This document shows, in pieces, positions 48,877 through 57,335 of a DNA stretch of 64,000 nt. The DNA lies in assembly GCF_003315295.1 (NCBI RefSeq), contig NZ_QNRI01000004.1:124001-188000 (forward strand). Direction: 5' to 3'. Under the pieces are notes generated by a model. That model was not told where the DNA came from and did not search any database. It saw only the letters and a program-made list of their open reading frames with translations. Position 1 is the stretch's first letter. Each line of letters starts with the position of its first letter. The DNA comes from Paraliobacillus ryukyuensis (GTDB taxonomy: Bacteria > Bacillota > Bacilli > Bacillales > Amphibacillaceae). Made by a program: the position numbers and the translations under genes.

Positions 48877-50079
48877 GTGAAGTATTATGCTTATAAAGCA
48901 AAAGATAATCAAGGCAAGTTAATTAAAGGTCGAATAACAGGCGAAACAGAACAAGAAGCGATTCGACAGATCAAACTAAACGATTTGATTCTGTTTGAAT
49001 TAAAAGAATTAAATCCATTGTTGTATCAAGATATTTATATTGGAAATCCAGTAAAAAATAAAGATTTTGTTATTTTTCTAAGGCAGTTTTCTACATTGAT
49101 TGATGCAGGTATTACTTTAGTTGAAACAACAAAAATATTGGAAGAGCAAACCCAAAGTAAGCCATTAAAGAAAGCGTTGAAACAAATTCAATACTCATTA
49201 GAAGAAGGAACAAGTCTATCAGATGCCTTAGCTGAATTTCCAAGATTATTTCCTGAATTACTTATCAGTATGGTACAAGCAGGAGAAGTAAGTGGTAATT
49301 TAGATGAAATTATGAACCGTATGGCAAACTATTATGAAAAACAATATCAGCTGAAACAAAAAATAGTTACCGCATTAACCTATCCAATCGTAGTAGGTGT
49401 AATAGCAATTGTTATTACTGTCTTTTTATTAGCTGTTATTGTACCAGTATTTACGGATATGTTTTTGCAATTTGATCAAGAGATACCCGTATATACATCT
49501 ATCGTTCTGCAGATCAGCGATGTTGTCCAAACTTTTTGGTGGCTCGTCTTACTTATTGTCATTCTAATAGCCGTAGGTATCCGATTGCTGAACCGCAATC
49601 CGAATATGGCGTATATGTTTGACACGATAAAATTACGTATGCCTATTTTCGGTTCATTTGTACAAAAAGCAATTTTATCACGTATGACTCAAACATTAAG
49701 TTCGCTATTAAATAGCTCTGTTCCAATTTTACAGGCAGTTAGTATTACTGAAAATGTGATTGGGAATCGAGTGATTAAACATGTATTGCGTAATGCTAGA
49801 GATTCATTGGAAAAAGGAGAGTCATTAGCCGAACCGATGCAAAATCATTGGGTGTTTCCCAAATTAATAACACAAATGATTCATGTAGGGGAGCGGACAG
49901 GTTCGATTGATGCGATGTTAAAGAAAGTTTCTGAATTCTATGAACAAGAATTAGATGAAAGCTCTGATAAATTAAAAGCATTAATAGAACCAATCATGAT
50001 AATCTTTCTAGCTGTTATCGTAGGAGCAATCGTGCTAGCAATTGTTATTCCAATGTTCAGCTTATTTGAATCAATCTAA
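48877..50079 (+). CDS. pilC: Type IV pilus inner-membrane platform PilC
   Basis: Polytopic platform protein on which PilB and PilT act. It is 400 residues with two T2SSF domains (FLRQFSTLIDAGITLVETTK near 65; LSRMTQTLSSLLNSSVPILQ near 270). Membrane helices lie at about 167-192, 215-238 and 368-395. GTG 48877 has GAAGGTGAAA upstream. It is separated from pilA by a promoter and riboswitch, so it ends the first part of the locus. Confidence 0.95.
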   Translation: MKYYAYKAKDNQGKLIKGRITGETEQEAIRQIKLNDLILFELKELNPLLYQDIYIGNPVKNKDFVIFLRQFSTLIDAGITLVETTKILEEQTQSKPLKKALKQIQYSLEEGTSLSDALAEFPRLFPELLISMVQAGEVSGNLDEIMNRMANYYEKQYQLKQKIVTALTYPIVVGVIAIVITVFLLAVIVPVFTDMFLQFDQEIPVYTSIVLQISDVVQTFWWLVLLIVILIAVGIRLLNRNPNMAYMFDTIKLRMPIFGSFVQKAILSRMTQTLSSLLNSSVPILQAVSITENVIGNRVIKHVLRNARDSLEKGESLAEPMQNHWVFPKLITQMIHVGERTGSIDAMLKKVSEFYEQELDESSDKLKALIEPIMIIFLAVIVGAIVLAIVIPMFSLFESI

Positions 50080-50109
50080 ATAGGAAATACTTCCATGGTG
50101 AAAAAGTTG

Positions 50110-50137
50110 TAGACAATTAACAGAGATATAGTATAAT
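50110..50137 (+). promoter_or_regulatory. Sigma-A promoter of the major pilin
   Basis: TAGACA (50110-50115), 16-base spacer, TATAAT (50132-50137), placed a few bases before the riboswitch. Confidence 0.7.
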
Positions 50138-50140
50138 AGT

Positions 50141-50226
50141 AGTGTATAAAAGCTAGGAGCGAGGAAAATCTATCTATATTTGGGCACTTGGATAGATCGG
50201 AGCTAGTAGTGCAACCGACTGACACA
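50141..50226 (+). promoter_or_regulatory. c-di-GMP-II riboswitch in front of pilA
   Basis: The hallmark TTTGGGCACTTG (50179-50190) and AGCTAGTAGTGCAACCGACT (50201-50220) match the class II c-di-GMP aptamer as known from Clostridioides difficile. The hairpin stem ATCTATC / GATAGAT encloses the TTGGGCAC loop, whose bases can pair with GTGCAACCGA as the pseudoknot. The outer GTGT / ACAC closes it. The pilA AUG is only about 25 bases further with no terminator between, so control is probably on translation start. Confidence 0.9.
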
Positions 50227-50249
50227 TTTAATAAAGTGGAGGGGTTAAC

Positions 50250-50621
50250 ATGTTAAACAAAATGAAAAAATTGTTTCGCAATGAGAAAGGTTTCACACTA
50301 GTTGAACTTTTAGCAGTTATTGTTATTTTAGGTATTATCGTTGCAATTGCAGTACCGGCTATAGGGAATATTACAGATGGTGCTAAAGATGATGCGGCCA
50401 AAGCACAAGATGAATTAGTATTAGATGCAGCGCGTTTAGCGGATGTAGAGGGTAATTTTTCTAACGGTATGACAGTTACTGAGTTAAAAGAAGCTGGATA
50501 TTTAGAAGACTTAAACTTAGAGGAATTAGACAGAACTAGCTTTAGCGCAGATTCACCAGTATATAGAAAAGCGGATTCTGGTGGATACACTTTTGAAGAA
50601 AGTGAAAAAGCAGCTAATTAA
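50250..50621 (+). CDS. pilA: Type IV major pilin PilA
   Basis: A 123-residue major pilin. The class III signal is NEKG|FTLVELLAVIVILGII, followed by the conserved AVPAIGNITDGAK of Gram-positive pilins. The mature part is small and acidic (DDAAKAQDELVLDAARLADV) with no cysteines. RBS GGAGGGG. It is preceded by its own promoter and c-di-GMP-II aptamer and followed by a strong hairpin, an arrangement that gives more pilin than the rest of the machinery. Confidence 0.95.
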   Translation: MLNKMKKLFRNEKGFTLVELLAVIVILGIIVAIAVPAIGNITDGAKDDAAKAQDELVLDAARLADVEGNFSNGMTVTELKEAGYLEDLNLEELDRTSFSADSPVYRKADSGGYTFEESEKAAN

Positions 50622-50643
50622 TTAAAATCATATCATAATAAAA

Positions 50644-50672
50644 AGAGATCTCATACTCCATATGAGATCTCT
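50644..50672 (+). terminator. Hairpin behind pilA
   Basis: Perfect 12-base stem AGAGATCTCATA / TATGAGATCTCT with a 5-base loop. There is little T run, so it may stabilise the pilA message or allow partial read-through into pilD. Confidence 0.75.
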
Positions 50673-50693
50673 ATACATATATAGGAGTAAATA

Positions 50694-51449
50694 ATGGAAT
50701 TATACATGATTATCGTCTTTTTTGTTTTTGGAAGTGTTTTTGGATCTTTCTTTAATGTAGTTGGGATGCGGATCCCGAACCATACTTTTTTTGATTCCGA
50801 TCGTTCCTATTGTCCTAATTGTAAAAAACAATTAACTTGGATAGAGTTAATTCCAATCCTATCATATGTCTTTCAACTGGGGCGTTGTAAAGGGTGTAAG
50901 CAGAAAATTTCTGTATTATATCCGATCATTGAATTGTTTACAGGAGTGTTATTTGCACTTAGCTATGCACGCTTAGGGTTGCAATTTGAGTTAATAATTG
51001 CGCTTCTACTTTCTTCCATGTGTGCTATTATTTTAGTATCTGATATCAGGTATATGATTATCCCCAATAAAATACTGCTGTTTTTCTTGCCACTGTTTAT
51101 TTTGCTTCGTGCGATAAATCCCCCTCACCCGTGGTGGTCTCCACTCGCTGGTGCACTAATTGGTTTTGTGGTAGTTTTTGTGATCATTTTAGTAAGTAAA
51201 GGTGGCATGGGTGCTGGTGATATGAAGCTATTAGCTGTATTAGGTATCGTACTAGGTTACAAAGGTATCCTATTGACCTTTTTTCTTGCTACCTTACTCG
51301 GAGCGATAATCACTCTTATCTTATTACTACTAAAAAAAGTGCAACGAAAGACGCCAGTACCATTTGGGCCATTCATCTGTATGGCTGCATGTGTTACCTA
51401 TTTTTTTGGCTATGATATAATTACCTGGTATACGACATCATTTTTCTAA
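50694..51449 (+). CDS. pilD: Prepilin peptidase / N-methyltransferase PilD (ComC-like)
   Basis: Membrane aspartyl protease that cuts the class III signals of the pilins. It is 251 residues. The N-terminal methylase part has zinc cysteines CPNC and CKGC. The two catalytic Asp lie in VSDIRYMIIPN and GGMGAGDMKLL. About seven to eight membrane helices. RBS TAGGAG precedes ATG 50694. B. subtilis comC is located at this place between folC and radC, so this is probably the comC counterpart and may also serve a competence pseudopilus. Confidence 0.95.
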   Translation: MELYMIIVFFVFGSVFGSFFNVVGMRIPNHTFFDSDRSYCPNCKKQLTWIELIPILSYVFQLGRCKGCKQKISVLYPIIELFTGVLFALSYARLGLQFELIIALLLSSMCAIILVSDIRYMIIPNKILLFFLPLFILLRAINPPHPWWSPLAGALIGFVVVFVIILVSKGGMGAGDMKLLAVLGIVLGYKGILLTFFLATLLGAIITLILLLLKKVQRKTPVPFGPFICMAACVTYFFGYDIITWYTTSFF

Positions 51450-51461
51450 GGATGGATTATT

Positions 51462-52373
51462 ATGCAATTTTTCACGAAAGACACCGTTAATCTAATGCTA
51501 ACGGACACAGTGCTCCGCTACCTTCATGAAGATAAAAAAGGTATGGATTACGGGGAAATCGAACTAGAGCCGGGTTTAATAGAAGATGGCAAGATCATCG
51601 ATAAAGTCACCTTATTAGGTATGGTTCGAGCATTAATAAATGATAAAAAGTGGAAACGAAAAAATATTGCTATCTGCGTACCAGATGCATTCGTAACTTT
51701 ACGTGAAGAAACCGTTCCGATGCAGTTGACGCAAGAAGAGATAAAGAAATATATTTATTTTGAATTGAATAATAGTATACGTCTCCCATTTAAGGATCCG
51801 GTAATTGATTTTGCTTCTATTGAAGAAACGGATGAAGGTAGAAGGATTTTACTATTTGCTTATCCAAAAGAACGACTACAATCTTATATTGCGTTATTTG
51901 AAGAGGCTAATTGCAAATTAACGGTTGCTGATCTATCTTTCTTATCAGTGTACCGTGTCTTCAAGCAGTTTGAGCTAACTAGGGAAAATGAGCATCTTTT
52001 ATTAGTGCAGTGGAGAAAAACTGATCTTGTGTTAACAGTGTTTCATGCTAATCGGCCGATATTTAACCGTCATATTCATCTTTCTAGATTTGATTTTGTG
52101 GAATCCATTGAGACAACTGATGAATTTTTTCAAGATGTAATCGAAGAACAATTTATTACCATTGAACGTTTCTTGGATTTTTATCAGTATTCTATTATGA
52201 ATAATGAAGCACAAATTAATAGTATATTACTAACAGGAGATTTTCCGAATTTACCTTATGTAAATAAAGCGCTAAATGAACGATTTAATCTTCCTGTTCA
52301 GACGCTTGATTCTTATCATGAGCTACCTGCAAAATATGCAGAATTATCTGGTTTGAGCTTAAAAAGTCAGTAG
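51462..52373 (+). CDS. pilM: Pilus assembly protein PilM
   Basis: A 303-residue actin-like cytoplasmic protein that links PilN to the platform. Segments typical of PilM/FtsA-like folds are KWKRKNIAICVPDAFVTLRE, IKKYIYFELNNSIRLPFKDP, ILLFAYPKERLQSY and LTGDFPNLPYVNKALNERFN. It is more divergent than the ATPases. It is 12 bases after pilD and 29 before the pilN ATG, in the usual pilMNO order. Confidence 0.87.
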   Translation: MQFFTKDTVNLMLTDTVLRYLHEDKKGMDYGEIELEPGLIEDGKIIDKVTLLGMVRALINDKKWKRKNIAICVPDAFVTLREETVPMQLTQEEIKKYIYFELNNSIRLPFKDPVIDFASIEETDEGRRILLFAYPKERLQSYIALFEEANCKLTVADLSFLSVYRVFKQFELTRENEHLLLVQWRKTDLVLTVFHANRPIFNRHIHLSRFDFVESIETTDEFFQDVIEEQFITIERFLDFYQYSIMNNEAQINSILLTGDFPNLPYVNKALNERFNLPVQTLDSYHELPAKYAELSGLSLKSQ

Positions 52374-52402
52374 AACACATTGTGAGCGAAGGAGATAACA
52401 GC

Positions 52403-52930
52403 ATGATAGAGATTAATTTAATTGAAAAGAAAAAAAGTGACGCGTCTCCATATCTTTTGGCTGGTATTAGTTTGTTGCTTATCGCGCTAATTAGTGTTAG
52501 TTTCTTGATCTACCATGCGCACTTAGAAAATAAACAAAATGCGTTACTTGAAACGAAAGCTGAGAATAGGCTTTTATTAACTGAGATTAATCAACAAAAT
52601 CAAGTATTCCAGCAAGTAGATACGTTAGAAAATCAAATTAATCAATTAGGGGAAGTTATTTATCCTAGTACGTTTCTGGTTAATCAAATTAATAGCGTGG
52701 TGCCGGAGCAAAGCTTTATAGAGAATTATGCATTTACTATTGCGGAAGGATTGCGGGTAAGTATTCGCACAAATTCGATTAGTGATGGAGCAGCATTTGC
52801 ACGTTCAATGCAAGCATTACCTTTTATTGGCCAATCTAGTCTAGTTAGCATGGAAAATAAAAATGAATCCTATCTTACTGTATTTACGTTTACAGTTGAT
52901 AAACAGTCTTTAATAGAGGAAGTTGATTAA
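52403..52930 (+). CDS. pilN: Pilus assembly protein PilN
   Basis: A 175-residue bitopic protein. The short cytoplasmic start MIEINLIEKKKSD contains the INLIE motif that binds PilM. One membrane helix follows (about 17-38), then a periplasm-type coiled coil and a ferredoxin-like domain. ATG 52403 follows GAAGGAGAT; the frame opens seven codons earlier. pilO begins two bases after its stop. Confidence 0.88.
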   Translation: MIEINLIEKKKSDASPYLLAGISLLLIALISVSFLIYHAHLENKQNALLETKAENRLLLTEINQQNQVFQQVDTLENQINQLGEVIYPSTFLVNQINSVVPEQSFIENYAFTIAEGLRVSIRTNSISDGAAFARSMQALPFIGQSSLVSMENKNESYLTVFTFTVDKQSLIEEVD

Positions 52931-52931
52931 T

Positions 52932-53498
52932 ATGAATTTGGAATGGAATAGAAAACATTCAATCGCACTTATCCTTATTTTACTTATTGCGCTTATTGTT
53001 GGATTATACGGATATTCTCAATTTATTCATACTGATCAAGCACAAGTAAATCAACTTAAAAAAGAAATAGCTATACAAAGAGAAGTGATTAATAATGCGA
53101 ATGAAAATCAAGAAGCTCTTAACGAAGCCAACGAACGATCGAAAAAATTGCACAGTCAGCTACCAATTGCCACATCAGTTGATACATTACTACTTGAATT
53201 AGAAGCAATCGAAGGAACTTCTAATGTTAACCTACTGAATATAAACACAGGTGAAGCACGCACGCTTCCAGAAAACTATCCTAGCTTGCAATCAGCAGAC
53301 TTTCAAATTGGTTTTAGTGCTGACAGTTATGTAAATATGGAAAAGTTTATTCGTGCCTTAAATGATGCAAAACAACTACTAGAGATTACACAATTAGAAT
53401 ATACCCAAGCGAGTGAAGGCGAAGGAATTGAAGCTACAGTTACAATCTCTGCTTTTGAATCCGCTCCCCAGCAAGAAATGAAACAATCAGCAGAATAA
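52932..53498 (+). CDS. pilO: Pilus assembly protein PilO
   Basis: A 188-residue bitopic partner of PilN. Membrane helix at about 10-30 (IALILILLIALIVGLYGYSQ), coiled coil (KEIAIQREVINNANENQEAL), then a PilO-like fold with QLPIATSVDTLLLELEAIEG and VNMEKFIRALNDAKQLLEIT. ATG 52932 has GAGGAAG upstream inside the pilN end. It is the last gene of the locus, followed by a terminator. Confidence 0.88.
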   Translation: MNLEWNRKHSIALILILLIALIVGLYGYSQFIHTDQAQVNQLKKEIAIQREVINNANENQEALNEANERSKKLHSQLPIATSVDTLLLELEAIEGTSNVNLLNINTGEARTLPENYPSLQSADFQIGFSADSYVNMEKFIRALNDAKQLLEITQLEYTQASEGEGIEATVTISAFESAPQQEMKQSAE

Positions 53499-53511
53499 CA
53501 ACTTTTTTAAG

Positions 53512-53539
53512 AGTGATGCATATGGCATCACTTTTTTTA
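53512..53539 (+). terminator. Terminator of the pilus locus
   Basis: Stem AGTGATGC / GCATCACT with a short loop and seven T. Confidence 0.92.
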
Positions 53540-53669
53540 GTATCTCACTTTAACGAAACATAATTTTGTAGAAAAATAGCATACCGCAATAGACACGTCT
53601 CGCCTTTCTTTTTAACCCGATTGTGATAGAGTATCGATCAATAGGAAAAGTAGAAATGGAGCGGATTTG

Positions 53670-54587
53670 ATGGATAATAAGAAAAAAGTCATTGTCAAAT
53701 TGAATAATAGAACGTTAAATAAAAGCAACGATTCAGATGAAACGGATGCGTCTTCACAAAAATGGTTTCACGAACAAGCTGCATCTATCGACTCCCAAGA
53801 AGAACCAGATATATATGAGCGTAGAGAATCGACGTATACTAACGTTGCAAATAAAAAGAATAACCAGTTAAAGTTAACTATATTAACAGTCATCGTTGCT
53901 ATTATTGTTGGCATTAGTTTTGGGTTCATTGTGTTAAAAATGTTTGTCGAAATGAAAGATCCTAGTATAAATGCTACAAATCAACAGCTAACAGAAACGG
54001 AGGTAAGTTCAGATCAAGTGGAAGAAAAGAGTGGGCAAACAACAAATGATGAAATACAACAAACAATTACAATAAATGCTATGAGTGCTTATGTCGTTCA
54101 AGCAGGCGTATTTTCCACTGCGGCACAAGCGGATGAATGGAAAAAAAAGCTCAGCGATGCCGGGTATCAAGCTTTTTCCTGGAACACGGATGAAGGAGTG
54201 CGGTTATTTACTAACCTATTTACAACCGAGTCAGAAGCTGATCAATTAGTCGCTGCAATGTCGGAAAAAGGACTTGAAGGATACGCAAGAGAGTGGAGGA
54301 CAGAAGAAAGAGAGGCAAGTATAAACGCAAATGTAGAAGAGTGGTTGGGCGTATTCTCTAGTTTATGGAATACTACCGTCACTAGCATAACAGATGAACA
54401 AGCTTTATATAAAGAAGCGGAAGCGTGGAAAGCTTGGCTAGAATCAGCACCAAAAGAGTCACCAGATTCGCTTCATTCATTCAATAAATCGGCCCAAAAC
54501 CTCTTAGTCGCATTAGAGGAAAAACAAGCAGTGCCAACTATTCATATAAATCTTTTTGAAGTATGGTATTACTATAGCCAATTATAA
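53670..54587 (+). CDS. spoIIB: SpoIIB-like SPOR-domain protein
   Basis: A 305-residue bitopic protein. The cytoplasmic N-terminus starts MDNKKKVIVKLNNRTLNK. The membrane helix is at about 70-92 (LTILTVIVAIIVGISFGFIV). The SPOR peptidoglycan-binding domain is at about 138-210 (AYVVQAGVFSTAAQADEWKK, VRLFTNLFTTESEADQLVAA). In B. subtilis SpoIIB sits between comC and maf-radC and helps septal wall thinning during engulfment; position and domain order agree. maf, expected next, is missing. RBS GGAG eight bases before ATG 53670. Confidence 0.88.
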   Translation: MDNKKKVIVKLNNRTLNKSNDSDETDASSQKWFHEQAASIDSQEEPDIYERRESTYTNVANKKNNQLKLTILTVIVAIIVGISFGFIVLKMFVEMKDPSINATNQQLTETEVSSDQVEEKSGQTTNDEIQQTITINAMSAYVVQAGVFSTAAQADEWKKKLSDAGYQAFSWNTDEGVRLFTNLFTTESEADQLVAAMSEKGLEGYAREWRTEEREASINANVEEWLGVFSSLWNTTVTSITDEQALYKEAEAWKAWLESAPKESPDSLHSFNKSAQNLLVALEEKQAVPTIHINLFEVWYYYSQL

Positions 54588-54769
54588 TTTGTTTCAATGT
54601 GACAAAATTACTAATCACCCTATTATTGTTCATCGATTTCTCATCAATCCAACTGTGAAATTGCAGAATAGCCAACAAAATAGCATTGTAGTTAATATTT
54701 AGCTAGTTGTTTTTTGATTCGCATCTTCGTAAACTAGTTACATTATTCAAACTGAATGAGGTGAAAGTA

Positions 54770-55291
54770 GTGACAAATCTACACGTTATGATGAAAAATG
54801 TACCTAGAGAAGATCGCCCGAGAGAAAGGCTGGCTAAATTAGGCGCAGCACATGTCTCAAATCAAGAGTTACTCGCTATTTTATTAGGAACTGGAACAAG
54901 GGATGAATCTGTCCAATCTTTGGCTGAACGTGTGCTAATGCATTTTGAAGGGATACGCTTATTACAAGATTGTACGCTTGAAGAATTAACCGCAATTAAA
55001 GGGATTGGAAACGTCAAAGCTGTTACACTTTTAGCTGCTGTGGAACTTGGAAAACGTATCAATCAATTAAAGCCACAAGATCGTTATTGTATCCGTAGTC
55101 CAGAAGATGGAGCCGATTTTGTGATGGAAGAGATGCGTTTGTTAAAACAAGAACATTTTGTTTGTTTGTTTCTAAATACAAAAAATCAAGTTATCCATCG
55201 TCAGACTATTTTTATCGGAAGTTTGAATGCCTCCATTGTACACCTTCGCTTTATAGGTACTGATATATCAATGTTTTCCGATTCGGAATAG
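54770..55291 (+). pseudogene. radC: radC interrupted by prophage integration
   Basis: N-terminal about 160 residues of the JAB/MPN-domain protein RadC. The helix-hairpin-helix part is complete (LAKLGAAHVSNQELLAILLG, LEELTAIKGIGNVKAVTLLA). The MPN domain follows to QTIFIGSLNASIVH near 55244. From there the frame runs into foreign sequence and stops at 55291, so the metal-binding HNHPSGD block is lost. GTG 54770 with GAGGTGAAAG is the start. The phage integrase lies 28 bases further on the other strand. The 3' part should be at the far end of the prophage. Confidence 0.9.
55221..55247. other. Probable left attachment site (attL) in radC
   Basis: The last recognisable radC codons (segment GTTTGAATGCCTCCATTGTA then CACC) meet phage DNA at about 55245. 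This conserved radC region is the inferred crossover; the exact core needs the right end, which is outside the window. Confidence 0.6.
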
Positions 55292-55318
55292 CCTGGAGTG
55301 ACGAAAAAGTGACCAACG

Positions 55319-56461
55319 TTAAAATAAATGTTCAAAAACATTAGCACTTTCTTTATGCTGATCCTCTTCTAAGTGAGAATAAAGGTCTAGCGTTATACCA
55401 ATATTAGCGTGTCCTAGTCTTTCTTGTATGACTTTAAAGTTAATGCCTTTCTTAACCATTAAAGATGCACAAGAGTGGCGCAATTGATGAAAGGATATAT
55501 TTTTTAAGTCATACCTTTTTTTAATCTTATCCCATTGGTTTCGCATTGTATTTAAGTGAGTAGGGTAACCATCTTCTCTTACCAGTAATAAATTAATCAT
55601 CTCGTCATTTTCGTCATATATTCCACGCCATAAATTACCCATTTGCATACGTCTTGCTTTAAACTGCAGATGATATTTGTCCAATTCATCCATAAATTCT
55701 TTTGGAAAATATACGGTTCGTGGTTTTTTGTTTTTTACTGGTGCTAGATAAAATTGTTTTGAATGCTTATCATATCTTAATTGCTTGTCGATATAGATAG
55801 AATTATTATCATAATTAATTGATTCTTCACGTATCCCTAGTATCTCTCCTCTTCTTAAACCTCCTATAGCGGCTAATTTTATCATAATTCTGTGCTTGGG
55901 ATAACAATCATTCAGTACAGTAAAGAGATGGTTTAATTCTTGTTCGTTGTAAAAGTCTACTTTTCTCTTATCTCTTTTTGGTTCTTTGATACCGGCTGTC
56001 GGATTGCTGCTAATTACATCCCATTCAAACGCACGAGCAAAAATACTTTTTAATAAAAGATACTTATTAGGAATAAGCGGCTTATTTTCTGCTTGTTCAT
56101 TAGCTAGGTACTCTACAATATGATATTTTTTTATGTCCTTTAATTTCATTTCTCCAAAGTGATTTAAAATGCCACAGTCGTTTAATAAATACTCATAGGA
56201 CTCTTTGCTAGTTAACGTCAAATTTGGCTTAACGTGATTTTTTATCCAACGCTCCACAAAACTTTTAAAACTAATTTTGTCGATTGGTTCATCTTTTTCA
56301 TTAAAACACTTAATTTCAAAATCACGTATTTTTTTATTTAAGTCTCTCTGACTCCTAGCTGAAACCGTTTTTGTTCTTCTTTTTCGTTTTCCTCGATCGT
56401 CGTAACCAAGCTCTACATAAATTTTAAACTTTCCAAAGCCTAAATCATCATAACTTGCCAT
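55319..56461 (-). CDS. int: Prophage tyrosine integrase
   Basis: A 380-residue phage-type site-specific recombinase. N-terminal AP2-like arm-binding domain (ASYDDLGFGKFKIYVELGYD), SAM-like core-binding domain (about 60-165), and C-terminal catalytic domain. The catalytic Arg is in GGLRRGEILG, the box II motif is HQLRHSCASL, followed by LGHANIGITLDLYSHL with the tyrosine. The frame opens nine codons earlier, but ATG 56461 stands nine bases after AAGGAG. It is outermost in the prophage, adjacent to the broken radC. Confidence 0.96.
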   Translation of the reverse strand: MASYDDLGFGKFKIYVELGYDDRGKRKRRTKTVSARSQRDLNKKIRDFEIKCFNEKDEPIDKISFKSFVERWIKNHVKPNLTLTSKESYEYLLNDCGILNHFGEMKLKDIKKYHIVEYLANEQAENKPLIPNKYLLLKSIFARAFEWDVISSNPTAGIKEPKRDKRKVDFYNEQELNHLFTVLNDCYPKHRIMIKLAAIGGLRRGEILGIREESINYDNNSIYIDKQLRYDKHSKQFYLAPVKNKKPRTVYFPKEFMDELDKYHLQFKARRMQMGNLWRGIYDENDEMINLLLVREDGYPTHLNTMRNQWDKIKKRYDLKNISFHQLRHSCASLMVKKGINFKVIQERLGHANIGITLDLYSHLEEDQHKESANVFEHLF

Positions 56462-56509
56462 AACCTTCATCTCCTTGTAAGAATACACGTTCTAATTTTT
56501 TACACGGCA

Positions 56510-56968
56510 TCAAAATAATTCATATACCCCAAGTGGATCCAGCATAAGATAAGTAAAATCGTCTATTTTTATTTCTCTTCCATACTTTTCGCGAAAGTAT
56601 TTAATACTCTCCTTCAAAAATTCCTCTGTCACGTTTAAGTACTCTGCAATTTCATATCTTGACCTACAACCATTCTTATATGCTTTTATAAACAATTCTG
56701 GTGGCGTTAGCTTTTGATGGGCCCATTTTCTAGCAAGCTTCTCTTGTTTCACGTTAAATATTTTGGATTGATCTAGAATATCTCCAACGGTCATATGATG
56801 ATGACCCAATTCTTCTGCTAATACGCAAGCTTTTTCTGTTTGTGTTTTAATCCGCTTGTTAATCCAGATCACATTGTCACTATAGAGACCTTTTATTTTT
56901 CCTTTCATGTGATGTTCTTGAACGTCTATATGTAGTTTTGCAGCTTCTAACTGTAAGCATTCATACAT
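56510..56968 (-). CDS. ImmA/IrrE-type metallopeptidase
   Basis: A 152-residue COG2856/ImmA-like protein. The peptidase motif is in CVLAEELGHHHMTVGDILDQ, where the usual HExxH reads EELGHH, a variant common in this family. It then has WAHQKLTPPELFIKAYKNGC and a C-terminal helix-rich part. Encoded ten bases after the repressor gene on the same strand. In ICEBs1, ImmA cleaves the ImmR repressor to induce the element; the same role is inferred here. Confidence 0.9.
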   Translation of the reverse strand: MYECLQLEAAKLHIDVQEHHMKGKIKGLYSDNVIWINKRIKTQTEKACVLAEELGHHHMTVGDILDQSKIFNVKQEKLARKWAHQKLTPPELFIKAYKNGCRSRYEIAEYLNVTEEFLKESIKYFREKYGREIKIDDFTYLMLDPLGVYELF

Positions 56969-56978
56969 AAATATCCCC

Positions 56979-57311
56979 CTAGTTATTATCGCGTTTTGAG
57001 CGCAGGTACTCTTTAAATCTCTTTATTTCTTCTAATTCATCTTCAGACCAATCTTCACCATCATGATGCGCAGCTATTGTATATTGACCTTTATCTTCTT
57101 TAACGCGATCTAATCCACTATCTTCTATAAGTTGACTTTTCTTAATATTGAAGTGGTCTGCTATTTTTTGAATAGCACCCATCCTAGGAGTCTTTTCTCC
57201 TTTTTCCCAAGTAGAAACTGCTTTATCAGATACACCTGCAATTTCGCCTAATTCTTGTTGTGTAAGATCATATCTATCTCGTAATAATTTCAAATTTTCA
57301 CTAATTCCCAT
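56979..57311 (-). CDS. Prophage repressor (Xre/CI-like)
   Basis: A 110-residue helix-turn-helix repressor. HTH_3 domain at residues 6-60 (LKLLRDRYDLTQQELGEIAG, VSTWEKGEKTPRMGAIQKIA). The acidic C-terminal tail (HDGEDWSEDELEEIKRFKEY) resembles ImmR-type repressors that are cleaved by their ImmA partner. RBS GGGAGATAA precedes ATG 57311. It is transcribed leftward with ImmA from a promoter flanked by operator palindromes. Confidence 0.93.
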   Translation of the reverse strand: MGISENLKLLRDRYDLTQQELGEIAGVSDKAVSTWEKGEKTPRMGAIQKIADHFNIKKSQLIEDSGLDRVKEDKGQYTIAAHHDGEDWSEDELEEIKRFKEYLRSKRDNN

Positions 57312-57335
57312 TGTTATCTCCCTTTTTTTACAAAT

